Positions 19,270 to 27,284 of a DNA stretch of 64,000 bases are shown here, piece after piece. The position numbers were made by a program, and so were the translations under genes. Numbering within the stretch: the first letter of the stretch is position 1; every line of letters begins with the position of its first letter. The DNA is from Izhakiella australiensis (lineage in GTDB: Bacteria > Pseudomonadota > Gammaproteobacteria > Enterobacterales > Enterobacteriaceae): NCBI RefSeq assembly GCF_002006995.1, contig NZ_MRUL01000018.1:22123-86122 (forward strand). The letters run 5' to 3'. The notes beneath the pieces were generated by a model, which searched no databases, had not been told where the DNA came from, and saw nothing but the letters and a program-made list of their open reading frames with translations.

Positions 19270-19434
19270 TTTAGCAACGCCGCCTTCAGCCGCGATGATG
19301 CGACAGGTTTGCCGGGTATCAGCATGCCGCCGCGCGCAGACATCCACCTCAATCCCCTCCCGCACCGACCAGATAGCCAGAGCCTGACCAAATCCACGGC
19401 CTTAGCCGGTAATAACGGCTGTTGTAGCTCTCAT
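19270..19434 (-). pseudogene. remnant of a short-chain dehydrogenase/reductase gene
   Basis: Read leftward from the ATG at 19434, the translation begins MRATTAVITG, then a TAA stop, then GRGFGQALAI and later EVDVCAR. This is the SDR cofactor motif TGxGRGxG interrupted by a stop. After a frame change near 19326 it continues HADTRQTCRIIAAEGGVAK, matching the usual SDR pattern after the second strand, and then all resemblance ends. Only about 60 of the ~250 expected residues remain. It lies 51 nt after the LacI-type gene on the same strand, so it was probably once the last gene of the PTS operon. SorD of sorbose operons is also an SDR, which makes that origin attractive but unproven. Confidence 0.65.
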
Positions 19435-19485
19435 TTAGTGATGAGCCTATGTTGACTCAGGTGATGCAACGGCCCTTCCTCTACC

Positions 19486-20517
19486 TCACCGGGCGTGACT
19501 GCTATCGACATCACCGTGGGATGACGCCCGCCAGTGAATATGCGCATGCAGCAGGGTAACGCTCGGCGGCTCCTGCGGCTTTTCCAGCCGGGCCAGCAGC
19601 CGGTCGACAATATGTTCGGCCAACACGGCAATCTGCACTTCGGCGGTGGTCAGCGACGGTAGCCAGCCTTCGGCGTCGCTCAGACCGTCAAAGCCGGTTA
19701 CCGCAATCTCGCCGCCGACCGTTTTACCCATATAGTGCAGGGCGTTCATGGCGCCAAACGCCACAATATCCTGATAGCAAACCAGCGCCGTAACGTCGCT
19801 GGTTTGTTGAAAAAGCTGCATCACTGCCGCTGAACCGGCACTCATACTGGATGAGCAGTACAAAATGTGCGCATCATTCCAGCTAATCCCCGCATCCTCA
19901 TGAGCATCTTTCCAGCCCTGCAAACGCTGGCGGCGCAGCCGGGAGCTTTGGCTGCCGCCGATAAACGCCAGCTGCCGGTGTCCATCGGCGATCAGCTGGC
20001 GGGTGAGATCGTAGGCCGCCTGATAGTTATCGATGCCAATAAAGTCACTTTCATGACTGCCGACCGGGCGCAAAAAGGTAATCGTTGGGCTTAAATCATG
20101 CCAGGCGGCGAGATGCTCCCCGCTGGTATCCCAGGTCGGACATAGCAGAACCGCCAGCGCGTTATGGCGCTGCATAAGGTGCAGATAACTTTGCTGGCTT
20201 TCGAGGTTTTCATCGGAGCAGGCAAGGATGGTCGCGTAGCCTTTTTTTGCCAGCTGACGATTAATTTTAGCGATCAGTTCGGTGTAATAAGGGTTGCTCA
20301 GGTCGTGAATAACCAGGCCAATGATATTGGATTTATTGCTGCGCAGCGTCGCGGCGTTTTCATTGTAGGTATAATTAAGCGCGCTAATGGCCTCTAAAAC
20401 CCGCTGGCGGGTTCGCGTCGATACCTTGCCAGACCTGTTGCCGATTACGTTGGAAACCGTAGCTGACGAGACTTTCGCCAGTGCCGCAACATCGGCCACC
20501 GTTGCGCGCTTTGCCAT
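19486..20517 (-). CDS. LacI-family transcriptional regulator of the PTS locus
   Basis: A 343-aa DNA-binding repressor type. The N-terminal helix-turn-helix reads TVADVAALAKVSSATVSNVI and is followed by the hinge helix region (ATLRSNKSNIIGLVI). The C-terminal periplasmic-binding-protein-like sensor domain includes FIGIDNYQAAY, LAFIGG and AVTGFDGLSDAEG. It is the last intact gene of the leftward operon, 12 nt after EIID. Matching palindromes in the divergent control region are its probable operators, so it likely represses its own operon and the divergent one until an effector sugar (or sugar phosphate) appears. Confidence 0.9.
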   Translation of the reverse strand: MAKRATVADVAALAKVSSATVSNVIGNRSGKVSTRTRQRVLEAISALNYTYNENAATLRSNKSNIIGLVIHDLSNPYYTELIAKINRQLAKKGYATILACSDENLESQQSYLHLMQRHNALAVLLCPTWDTSGEHLAAWHDLSPTITFLRPVGSHESDFIGIDNYQAAYDLTRQLIADGHRQLAFIGGSQSSRLRRQRLQGWKDAHEDAGISWNDAHILYCSSSMSAGSAAVMQLFQQTSDVTALVCYQDIVAFGAMNALHYMGKTVGGEIAVTGFDGLSDAEGWLPSLTTAEVQIAVLAEHIVDRLLARLEKPQEPPSVTLLHAHIHWRASSHGDVDSSHAR

Positions 20518-20529
20518 GCCTTTACTCCA

Positions 20530-21396
20530 TCAGAAGATGCCTATGAACGCGCCGACACCGGACACAGCGAGGGTAACCAACATCGTTTTAACCACGGATA
20601 ACCTGAACCTTGTTAGCAGCATCCAGACGCCGAGAACGGCCAGTAACGGTAGCAAATGGGGGAAAATACCGTCAAGAATATTCTGCGCGTTAATGTTTAC
20701 CTTACCGGAGTTAAACGTTAACGGCGTCGACAGCGTAATATAAGTTGAGGCGATACCACCAATCACCGTCACGCCAATAATAGACATACATTCACGTAAC
20801 TTATTCGCGTTGTCGCTGACAAACAGATCGACTGCTTTTACCCCCATGCGATAGCCCGAATGGAAAACGCGATAGCTCAGGCCGACAATCAGTAAGTTAA
20901 ACGCCAGAATATAAAAAATCGGCCCCAGCACCGAACCGCCCTGCGATAGCGAAATCGCAATGCTCAATAGCACCGGGATCAGCGTCCCCTGGATTGACGA
21001 ATCGCCAATACCTGCCAGCGGTCCCATCAGCGAGTTTTTAATCGTCTGAATGGTATTCGCATCGATAGGCTCGCCGCGCGCGCGCTGTTCCTCCATGCCA
21101 ATAACAATGCCGGGGATCATCGCGCCGAGCTGCGGCTCAGTATTGAAATAGGCTACGTGGGGGGTTAATACTTCGGCCTGGCGGGCTTTATCATCGGGGT
21201 AAAACTTTTCCACGGCCGGCATCAGAGACTTAACAAAACCGTGCCCTTCCATGCGGTCATAAGACGCCACGGTAATATTATGCATCGCCCAGTTTAGCCA
21301 GCTTTTTCTTAAGATTGCAGCATCAAGCATGACGGGCTTATTTTCAGCCTGCCCATGATTTCCGCTGACGTCATCAATATTATTATGCTGTGACAT
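20530..21396 (-). CDS. PTS mannose/fructose/sorbose-family EIID
   Basis: Membrane subunit EIID (288 aa) that forms the sugar channel with EIIC. Family blocks are visible: LRKSWLNWAMHNITVASYDRMEGHGF near residue 30, the PHVAYFNTEPQLGAMIPGIVIGMEEQRARG segment, and MGPLAGIGDSSIQGTL. The C-terminal third is hydrophobic. It overlaps the EIIC stop codon by one base and precedes lacI. The order EIIA-B-C-D is the standard one in this family. Confidence 0.93.
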   Translation of the reverse strand: MSQHNNIDDVSGNHGQAENKPVMLDAAILRKSWLNWAMHNITVASYDRMEGHGFVKSLMPAVEKFYPDDKARQAEVLTPHVAYFNTEPQLGAMIPGIVIGMEEQRARGEPIDANTIQTIKNSLMGPLAGIGDSSIQGTLIPVLLSIAISLSQGGSVLGPIFYILAFNLLIVGLSYRVFHSGYRMGVKAVDLFVSDNANKLRECMSIIGVTVIGGIASTYITLSTPLTFNSGKVNINAQNILDGIFPHLLPLLAVLGVWMLLTRFRLSVVKTMLVTLAVSGVGAFIGIF

Positions 21397-22193
21397 TAGA
21401 ATTCATCCTCAGAATCACTGACGGTGGAGGTTTGCTTAACCGGTTTATATTTGTAATGAATTAACGCTAACAGCAGGCTGATAATGACCAGGGCTATCAT
21501 ATTAACTTTCATAAATACCACGCAGACAAATCCAAACAGGAAATAGATCAGCATGGTTTTCTCAATAATCGCCTGACGCATTAGCATGGCAATACCCACC
21601 GCGGGCAGCACGCCGCCAAATACGCTGACAACGTGCATTAACGATGCCGGCATCAGGTTAACCAGCAGCTCAATGTATTTCGGACCATACAGGCAGGCAA
21701 AAAATACCGGAAAAAAGCGCACAATAAAGTTGCTGATCTGCGGAAACCAAATCGCATTGCGCTGCCAGGCGGCTTTATTCTGCGATGCCAGCGCCCGGTC
21801 AGCGCGGGTATTCCAGTAGACGTTAGACAGCATGGTAAAGTTAAAAATGATCGTTCCGGCGACGCCAATCGTCGCCGCCAGCGTTACCGCAACCCTGGCA
21901 TCCTGCCCGGAGAGGATCGCCAGCGGCAGTGCCAGCCAGGCGACAAAGTTAAGATCCTGCGGCATCGCGTTGCCGGGAGAGACGAAGGCGATATACACCG
22001 TCTGCACCGCAACGCCGATAATAATCGCGTGTCCGACATCACCGACGATAAGCCCGGTAATAAAGGCCGCGACCAGCGGTCGTGACAGCGTGTACCAGCC
22101 GCCAGTCAGGCCGAGCAGCCAGGGCGTGGTTAGCGCGCCAAGGTAACAACCAATACCAATCAGCGCCGCCTGGAAAACGTTAATTTCAATCAT
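21396..22193 (-). CDS. PTS mannose/fructose/sorbose-family EIIC
   Basis: Polytopic membrane permease subunit (265 aa). It opens with INVFQAALIGIGCYLGAL, shows the family block RPLVAAFITGLIVGDVGHAIIIGVAVQ and several later hydrophobic segments, and ends in a charged Glu/Asp tail. It works with EIID to move the sugar while EIIB phosphorylates it. It lies 4 nt after EIIB and overlaps EIID by one base. Confidence 0.93.
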   Translation of the reverse strand: MIEINVFQAALIGIGCYLGALTTPWLLGLTGGWYTLSRPLVAAFITGLIVGDVGHAIIIGVAVQTVYIAFVSPGNAMPQDLNFVAWLALPLAILSGQDARVAVTLAATIGVAGTIIFNFTMLSNVYWNTRADRALASQNKAAWQRNAIWFPQISNFIVRFFPVFFACLYGPKYIELLVNLMPASLMHVVSVFGGVLPAVGIAMLMRQAIIEKTMLIYFLFGFVCVVFMKVNMIALVIISLLLALIHYKYKPVKQTSTVSDSEDEF

Positions 22194-22197
22194 CGCA

Positions 22198-22695
22198 TCA
22201 CCCGGCTAATTTTTTCGCCACGCTTTCCCAGCTTACCGCAACGGTATCCGGCAGCAGGCGAAACTCAATGGAAAACCCCAGCCCGGCGAGCTGCCGGAAC
22301 GCCGGGATCTCTTCAGGAACGATACTTTGTCCTTTATTGACAGCAATGGCGTCCGCCCGCTTTGACAACGGGCCAACGTTAACCTTACTGCGGGCTTTCA
22401 GCAGCTGTGGGATCTGCCCGGCAAGACGGTTCAGCGCCGAAGCGCTGCGAACCACCACGTAATATTGCTTCTGCGATTCAATAACTTTGGGCAATTTTTC
22501 CGTGGCTTCGCTAATGGAAAACACCCAGGTTTTTACCGAAGGCAAAATAGACAACAGCACTTTCTTTTGTATCTCGTTCGCGGCCGCATCATCGTCGACC
22601 ACCACGATACCGTCGCAGGGGCTGGAGCCGATCCAACTGGCGGCCATCTGCCCGTGGATCAGCCGATCATCAATACGTAAAAAGGAAATGGCCAT
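22198..22695 (-). CDS. PTS mannose/fructose/sorbose-family EIIB
   Basis: Cytoplasmic phosphotransfer protein (165 aa) that passes phosphate from EIIA to the incoming sugar. The active histidine is His14 in the family motif RIDDRLIHGQ. The size fits free EIIB proteins such as SorB/AgaV rather than the fused EIIAB of ManX. It lies between EIIA (1-nt gap) and EIIC (4-nt gap). Confidence 0.93.
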   Translation of the reverse strand: MAISFLRIDDRLIHGQMAASWIGSSPCDGIVVVDDDAAANEIQKKVLLSILPSVKTWVFSISEATEKLPKVIESQKQYYVVVRSASALNRLAGQIPQLLKARSKVNVGPLSKRADAIAVNKGQSIVPEEIPAFRQLAGLGFSIEFRLLPDTVAVSWESVAKKLAG

Positions 22696-22696
22696 A

Positions 22697-23113
22697 TCAA
22701 AAATCGTCCTCCGTCGCGGTCACTTCCTGAAACCTGGCGATAGCGCTGCGCCCGGTTTCAATGACCTGATGGGTTAGCTCGTCGAGCGAATCGTCGGCCT
22801 GCTCCAGCGCGGTCAGCACCATTGGGAAATTAGCGCCGGAAAGCACAGCGATATCCGGCAGTTCAAGCGCCAGCTGCACGCTGAGGTTATAGGGCGTCCC
22901 GGCTGGCATATCGGTAAGAATTAAGATCTGCTGGCCGCCATCGCTTCGGAGGCGATTAACTAGCCCGGTAAGCGCGGCCTTAAAGGGGGCAATGCCTTCT
23001 TCCTGTGACAGCATCAGCGTATAAAAATGCGTCTGCGGGCCGACCACCATCTCGACGCTGTCTTTCATGCCGGGGGCGGACAAACCGTGTGCGGCAAAAA
23101 TTATCGCGGTCAT
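22697..23113 (-). CDS. PTS mannose/fructose/sorbose-family EIIA
   Basis: Cytoplasmic EIIA (138 aa) that takes phosphate from HPr. The active histidine is His9 in IIFAAHGLSAPGM, and the later block LTDMPAGTPYN is typical of the ManX-type EIIA fold. Its ATG overlaps the stop of the MtlD-like gene (23110-23113), so translation is probably coupled. Confidence 0.93.
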   Translation of the reverse strand: MTAIIFAAHGLSAPGMKDSVEMVVGPQTHFYTLMLSQEEGIAPFKAALTGLVNRLRSDGGQQILILTDMPAGTPYNLSVQLALELPDIAVLSGANFPMVLTALEQADDSLDELTHQVIETGRSAIARFQEVTATEDDF

Positions 23114-24150
23114 AAAGCGTTCCCAAGTTTGCTAACGATTTCAGCGTTATCAATATTTTTTAGCGCCTGCGCACAGGCCTGCGCGCTGTCTGGCTGCTGG
23201 CTTGCCCAGCTGGTAATTAATTGATTAAGAAAGGGGATAGCGGCATCAATATTTATCCCACGCTGCTGCAACTGGATAAGAGGGTAAATAAAGCGTTCTG
23301 TCGGGCGGATTTTTTCCAGAAAGTTACGCGCAACGCTTGCCAGATCGCGCTTAATCGCCCCATTACTCAAATGTCGGCGATGCATTTGCGCCATGCGCTC
23401 AAGGTAGGCATCGTCCAGCCCGCACTCCAGCTGCAACCCGCGTTTCATTAATTGCATATAGTCCGAGATTGCGGCATTGATGCGCTCGTCCGCCGCCGCC
23501 TCAAACAGATAATGAAAGCCTGCAGCCGCGCCAAGAAAGGCGATGCCATCAGCATAGGTATTCACCAGAATGCGCTTTTCCTGGAAGCGGTGCTCAATAT
23601 GCGGGGTGGTTTCAAATTTATCCGGTACCACTGCGCCCGCCAGCGCCTGCACGCAAACGGAGCCCCAGCTCTCGGTTTCCACCCGCAGCGAATCCGGCCA
23701 GCGGGCGGCGCAGATGCGATCCACCATGCAGTCCGGCAGATGCCAGCCCTGTGGGTTTATCCCCGCCTGCACCATTTGCGCGGCAAAGAAATCGCCGCTG
23801 TACTCAATGTTTTCACAGCAAATAACGCTCGACGGCGCGATGCCTTTTAACCGCGCCGCCACGTGATGCAGATTTTCTTTGCGCACCGAGGTGGTAATCA
23901 CGCTGGCCTGCTTAAGCCAGTCGTCCAGGCGTTCATCCCGCGCGTACGCCACATCCGCTAACGCAATATGCTGAATTTCGCTGGTGTCGGTCAGTAAAAT
24001 ATCGTAGCCGCCATGCTGTCTGAGGCTGTCAATCAGCGCCCGATCGTTATCAACAGCAACCACCCGGTAGCCACTTTGGCATAAAAACGGAATAACCAAT
24101 CCTCTCCCTAACGCGCCAGCGCCGAAATGAACTGCGAGTGGCTTCATCAT
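23110..24150 (-). CDS. mannitol-1-phosphate 5-dehydrogenase-like oxidoreductase
   Basis: A polyol-phosphate dehydrogenase-type protein (346 aa) related to MtlD: the N-terminal NAD motif is HFGAGALGRG, followed by the Asp of VVAVDND and a second domain. It probably interconverts a hexitol phosphate and a keto-hexose phosphate. It is distant from E. coli MtlD: where MtlD has LNTGHA, this protein has VNTYADG, so the MtlD histidine at that place is not conserved and the substrate may differ. The frame is open to 24213, but GGAG precedes the double ATG at 24150/24147; either could start. First gene of the leftward PTS operon. Confidence 0.8.
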   Translation of the reverse strand: MMKPLAVHFGAGALGRGLVIPFLCQSGYRVVAVDNDRALIDSLRQHGGYDILLTDTSEIQHIALADVAYARDERLDDWLKQASVITTSVRKENLHHVAARLKGIAPSSVICCENIEYSGDFFAAQMVQAGINPQGWHLPDCMVDRICAARWPDSLRVETESWGSVCVQALAGAVVPDKFETTPHIEHRFQEKRILVNTYADGIAFLGAAAGFHYLFEAAADERINAAISDYMQLMKRGLQLECGLDDAYLERMAQMHRRHLSNGAIKRDLASVARNFLEKIRPTERFIYPLIQLQQRGINIDAAIPFLNQLITSWASQQPDSAQACAQALKNIDNAEIVSKLGNAL

Positions 24151-24175
24151 CGTAACTCCATAGTGAATTAACGAA

Positions 24176-24193
24176 AGGTTATTCGATTTACCT
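24176..24193. promoter_or_regulatory. probable LacI-family operator, leftward operon
   Basis: AGGTTATTCGATTTACCT is an imperfect palindrome centred on CG, the hallmark of LacI-family operators. It lies 26 bp upstream of the MtlD-like start and matches the second site at 24361-24378 at 15 of 18 positions. The regulator encoded at the end of this operon is the likely ligand (inference). Confidence 0.65.
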
Positions 24194-24213
24194 TTTTTCT
24201 GTCTAATAAACAA

Positions 24214-24391
24214 ACATCATTTTCTGATAGCGATCACGAATTTGTGATGCGCTTAAAATTCGATCGAAATTAATTATTTTAATATCAATTAATTAATATT
24301 AATGTCGTTTTTTACCCTCTTTCTTTGCGATTTTTTTTGGTCTACCTTTTAATCAATTTAAAGGTTAATCGATTAACTTACGGAGTGAAGA
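24214..24391. promoter_or_regulatory. divergent control region of the PTS locus
   Basis: An AT-rich spacer with runs such as ATTAATTATTTTAATATC between the two divergent operons. It also contains TAGCGATCACGAATTTGTGATGCG, in which GCGATCACGA/TTTGTGATGC resembles a CRP half-site arrangement. Catabolite control would fit a PTS locus, but the CRP reading is tentative. Confidence 0.4.
24361..24378. promoter_or_regulatory. probable LacI-family operator, rightward operon
   Basis: AGGTTAATCGATTAACTT is a nearly perfect CG-centred palindrome directly upstream of the ribosome-binding site of the isomerase gene, where a bound repressor would block transcription. It shares its core with the site at 24176-24193. 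The consensus from both is AGGTTAATCGATTAACCT. Confidence 0.7.
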
Positions 24392-26146
24392 ATGGGCTAC
24401 CTGAAACATCCGGCGAACTATGACAAATTTCCGACAGTCAACGTCCAGGGTCGCGGCGAAACCTGCCGGGGCTGGCAGGATATAGCCGGGAAAATCGTGG
24501 CGGCCCTGGCCGGCGCTGACGGCAAATGCGTGGTCATTGACTGCTATCCGGGCGTTGATAAAGCAGCCATCCGTCAGGCCCTGAGTGGCGTTGCCGAATT
24601 ATCCGCGGCCCGCTGGCTGGATGCCGATGATTGCTATCTGCGCGACAGCGCGTTAGATAATCGCCTGGCGGACACGCTAACCGACGATCGGGTTTTTGGC
24701 GTGATGAGCTGCGCCCGGCTGAGCGATTACCTGCTGCCTGAGGCCGTTGCAGCGTTGCAGCATGCGCTCTCGGACGACAGTGAAACGCGGATTGTTATCG
24801 GCACCGGCGCCGCGCTGTTAGCCCAGGGCGATCTGCTGATTTATGCCGACTATCCCCGTTGGCAGCGCCAGCTTGACTGGCGAGCAGGCGCCAGCAACTG
24901 GCTGACAGTAAACCCGCAGGAAGACATTTTGCGTAAGTACAAACGTGGCTTCTTCTGGGAGTGGCGCATCGCCGACCGCCATAAGCGCACGCTATTTGAC
25001 CCGCTGGATTTTTATCTCGATACCCTGTCCCAGCCGGTCACAATGGTTGATAACGCAGCCTTCCACGCCGGGCTTGATGCCTGCCTGAAGACCCCTTTTC
25101 GCCTCAACCCGTTCTTTGATCCCGGCGTCTGGGGTGGCAAATGGATGGAAGAGGTCTGCGATCTGCCGCCGACCGCGAAAAATTACGCCTGGTGCTTTGA
25201 CGGCGTGCCGGAAGAAAACAGCCTGACGCTGCGCTATAACGGCACCACGCTAACCATGCCCGCCATCAATCTGGTGCTGGCGCGTCCAGCGGGCCTGCTG
25301 GGAGAGCGCAACTATGCGCGCTTCGGCGCGGAGTTCCCCATTCGTTTTGACTTTCTGGATACCATGGGTGGCGGCAACCTCAGCCTGCAGGTACATCCGT
25401 CCACCGATTATATCCAGCAGCACTTTGGCATGCATTACACCCAGGATGAAAGCTATTACATTCTGGATGCCGGAGAGGATGCCAGCGTCTGGCTCGGTTT
25501 CCGCACCGGCGTTGGTAAACAGCAGCTGGTGGAAGCGATTGAAGCGGCCCAGCAAAGCGGCGAGCTGGCGGCGGAAAAATACGTCAATTGCTTTCCGGTG
25601 AAAAAGCACGACCACGTGCTGATCCCCGCCGGAACGGTACACTGCTCCGGCAAAAATGCCATGATCCTTGAGATCTCTGCCACGCCCTACATTTTCACAT
25701 TTAAGCTCTGGGACTGGGGCCGGCTGGGGCTGGATAATAAACCGCGCCCGGTTCACCTTGATCATGGCCGCCGGGTGATGCTGGCAGAACGCGATACCGA
25801 CTGGTGCCGCGAGCAGCTGATTCATCGCGTGGTGCCCGGTGAGAAAGCCGCGGGGTGGCGCAGTGAACGTACCGGCCTGCATGAGCTGGAGTTTATCGAT
25901 ACCCACCGCTACTGGATAACACAATCGGCGGAGATAGATACCGGCGGCGAATTCCAGATGCTCAACCTGGTTGAGGGTCAGCAGGCCGTGATCGAAAGCC
26001 CGGATGAACGCTTCCCCCCCTTTCCTATCCACTATGCCGAAACGGTGATTATTCCGGCCGCCCTCGGACGCTATCGTATCCGCTGCCAGCAGCCGCAGGA
26101 AATTGGCATTATCGTGGCAAGCGTGCGTCAGGCGGGGGTGGCATGA
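24392..26146 (+). CDS. class I mannose-6-phosphate isomerase with an N-terminal kinase-like domain
   Basis: A 584-aa protein, much longer than E. coli ManA (391 aa). Residues about 240-584 carry the cupin-type phosphomannose isomerase domain: GGKWMEE, the metal-site block NLSLQVHPSTDY, DESYYILDAGEDASVWLGF and HDHVLIPAGTVHCSGKNAMILEIS. It should interconvert mannose 6-phosphate and fructose 6-phosphate or a close analogue. Residues 1-230 look like a nucleoside-kinase fold (VVIDCYPGVDKAAI, RIVIGTGAALLAQGDLLIYAD, ILRKYKRGFFWEWR), but the P-loop lacks the usual GxxGxGK(S/T), so kinase activity is doubtful. First gene of the rightward operon, with ribosome-binding site GGAG; it overlaps the next gene by 4 nt. 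Confidence 0.85.
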   Translation: MGYLKHPANYDKFPTVNVQGRGETCRGWQDIAGKIVAALAGADGKCVVIDCYPGVDKAAIRQALSGVAELSAARWLDADDCYLRDSALDNRLADTLTDDRVFGVMSCARLSDYLLPEAVAALQHALSDDSETRIVIGTGAALLAQGDLLIYADYPRWQRQLDWRAGASNWLTVNPQEDILRKYKRGFFWEWRIADRHKRTLFDPLDFYLDTLSQPVTMVDNAAFHAGLDACLKTPFRLNPFFDPGVWGGKWMEEVCDLPPTAKNYAWCFDGVPEENSLTLRYNGTTLTMPAINLVLARPAGLLGERNYARFGAEFPIRFDFLDTMGGGNLSLQVHPSTDYIQQHFGMHYTQDESYYILDAGEDASVWLGFRTGVGKQQLVEAIEAAQQSGELAAEKYVNCFPVKKHDHVLIPAGTVHCSGKNAMILEISATPYIFTFKLWDWGRLGLDNKPRPVHLDHGRRVMLAERDTDWCREQLIHRVVPGEKAAGWRSERTGLHELEFIDTHRYWITQSAEIDTGGEFQMLNLVEGQQAVIESPDERFPPFPIHYAETVIIPAALGRYRIRCQQPQEIGIIVASVRQAGVA

Positions 26147-27270
26147 TGCTGACCAGCGCCCGTCAGTTTGTCGACTGGATGCAGCAAACGGCCCTGCCGC
26201 GCTTTCTGCATCAGGGAGTGATAAGCCTGGCCGACGGCACGCGTTGCTTCGCCGAGTCATTACCCAACGTCACGCCGGTTATTCGCAGCCGCGTGCAAAA
26301 TCGCCAGCTGTATGTTTACGCCCACGCGACCCGCAGCGGCTGGCTGGATGCCGGTAACACGCTGTCTAAGGTGCTGGAGCACGGGCTGGCGCCCTTTCGC
26401 GATGCCGCTGGAATTTTTTACTTTTCCAACGCCGATGATGAAAACGCCCGCCAGCAAAACGCCTACGAACAGGCATTTGCTCTGCTGGCGCTCAGCGAGC
26501 TGTTTGCGCTGACCGGCGAGTCCCGCTTTCTTCAACGGGCGCACCGGATTCACGACTGGATGCAGCAGCATCTTGCGCTGGCTGAGGGCGGCTATGCGCT
26601 AAACGCCCGGCGTCCGCCCTTACTCAGCCAGAATCCTAATATGCATCTGTTTGAAGCCATGATCGGCTGGTGGCAATTGACGGGCGACAAGCGCTGGGAA
26701 CAGGAGGCTCATCGCCTGTTTACCCTGTTTCACCAGCATCTATTTGATACGCAGCGCCAGTGCCTGATGGAGTTTTTCGCTGCCGGCTGGCGACCCGATT
26801 TGCCACAATCACAGCACCTTGATCCCGGCCATCACCATGAATGGACCTGGCTTTTATACCAGTATCAAACCATCGCCGGCGTCGATACCCGGCCATGGCG
26901 GTCAGCGCTGCAGCGCTTCGCCATAAGCTACGGCGAAAATAAAACCAGCGGCGCGGTGATGAATGAAATTAACGCTGACGGTACGGCTTATCGCGCTGAA
27001 TGTCGCCTGTGGTGCCAGACTGAACGTCTGAAGGCCGATGTCGTCGCCTGCCTGGAGACCGAAGATAGTGCCGCGCCTGAACGGCTTGAGCATCACTGCG
27101 AACAGCTGATGGCACATTATGTAACCGGTGAGACCGGGCGACCCTATTGTGACGAGATAAACGCGCACGGCCAACGCTCAGCGCAGCCCGCGCCGGCATC
27201 GACGCTGTATCACCTGTATGTTGCCGCACGCCAGGTTGAGCGATTACTGCCGTCATCAGACGCTAAGTAA
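26143..27270 (+). CDS. AGE-family (N-acylglucosamine 2-epimerase / mannose isomerase-like) protein
   Basis: An (alpha/alpha)6-barrel sugar epimerase or aldose-ketose isomerase family member (375 aa), like E. coli YihS. Family features seen: RSRVQNRQLYVYAHA near residue 50, QNPNMHLFEAMIGWW, the histidine cluster DPGHHHEWTWLLYQY (catalytic histidine region) and the C-terminal block ASTLYHLYVAARQ. YihS-type members act on free mannose, fructose or related sugars; the N-acylglucosamine epimerases act on N-acetylsugars. The substrate cannot be told from sequence here. It overlaps the isomerase stop by 4 nt and is followed after 14 nt by the dehydrogenase. Confidence 0.87.
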   Translation: MMLTSARQFVDWMQQTALPRFLHQGVISLADGTRCFAESLPNVTPVIRSRVQNRQLYVYAHATRSGWLDAGNTLSKVLEHGLAPFRDAAGIFYFSNADDENARQQNAYEQAFALLALSELFALTGESRFLQRAHRIHDWMQQHLALAEGGYALNARRPPLLSQNPNMHLFEAMIGWWQLTGDKRWEQEAHRLFTLFHQHLFDTQRQCLMEFFAAGWRPDLPQSQHLDPGHHHEWTWLLYQYQTIAGVDTRPWRSALQRFAISYGENKTSGAVMNEINADGTAYRAECRLWCQTERLKADVVACLETEDSAAPERLEHHCEQLMAHYVTGETGRPYCDEINAHGQRSAQPAPASTLYHLYVAARQVERLLPSSDAK

Positions 27271-27284
27271 AAACGTGGAGGCTC

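Noticed and set aside
25250..26260. 336-aa open frame on the minus strand
   Set aside because: It is antisense to the isomerase gene, which has clear family motifs, a ribosome-binding site and operon coupling. The frame has no recognisable domain and arises from high GC in the opposite strand.
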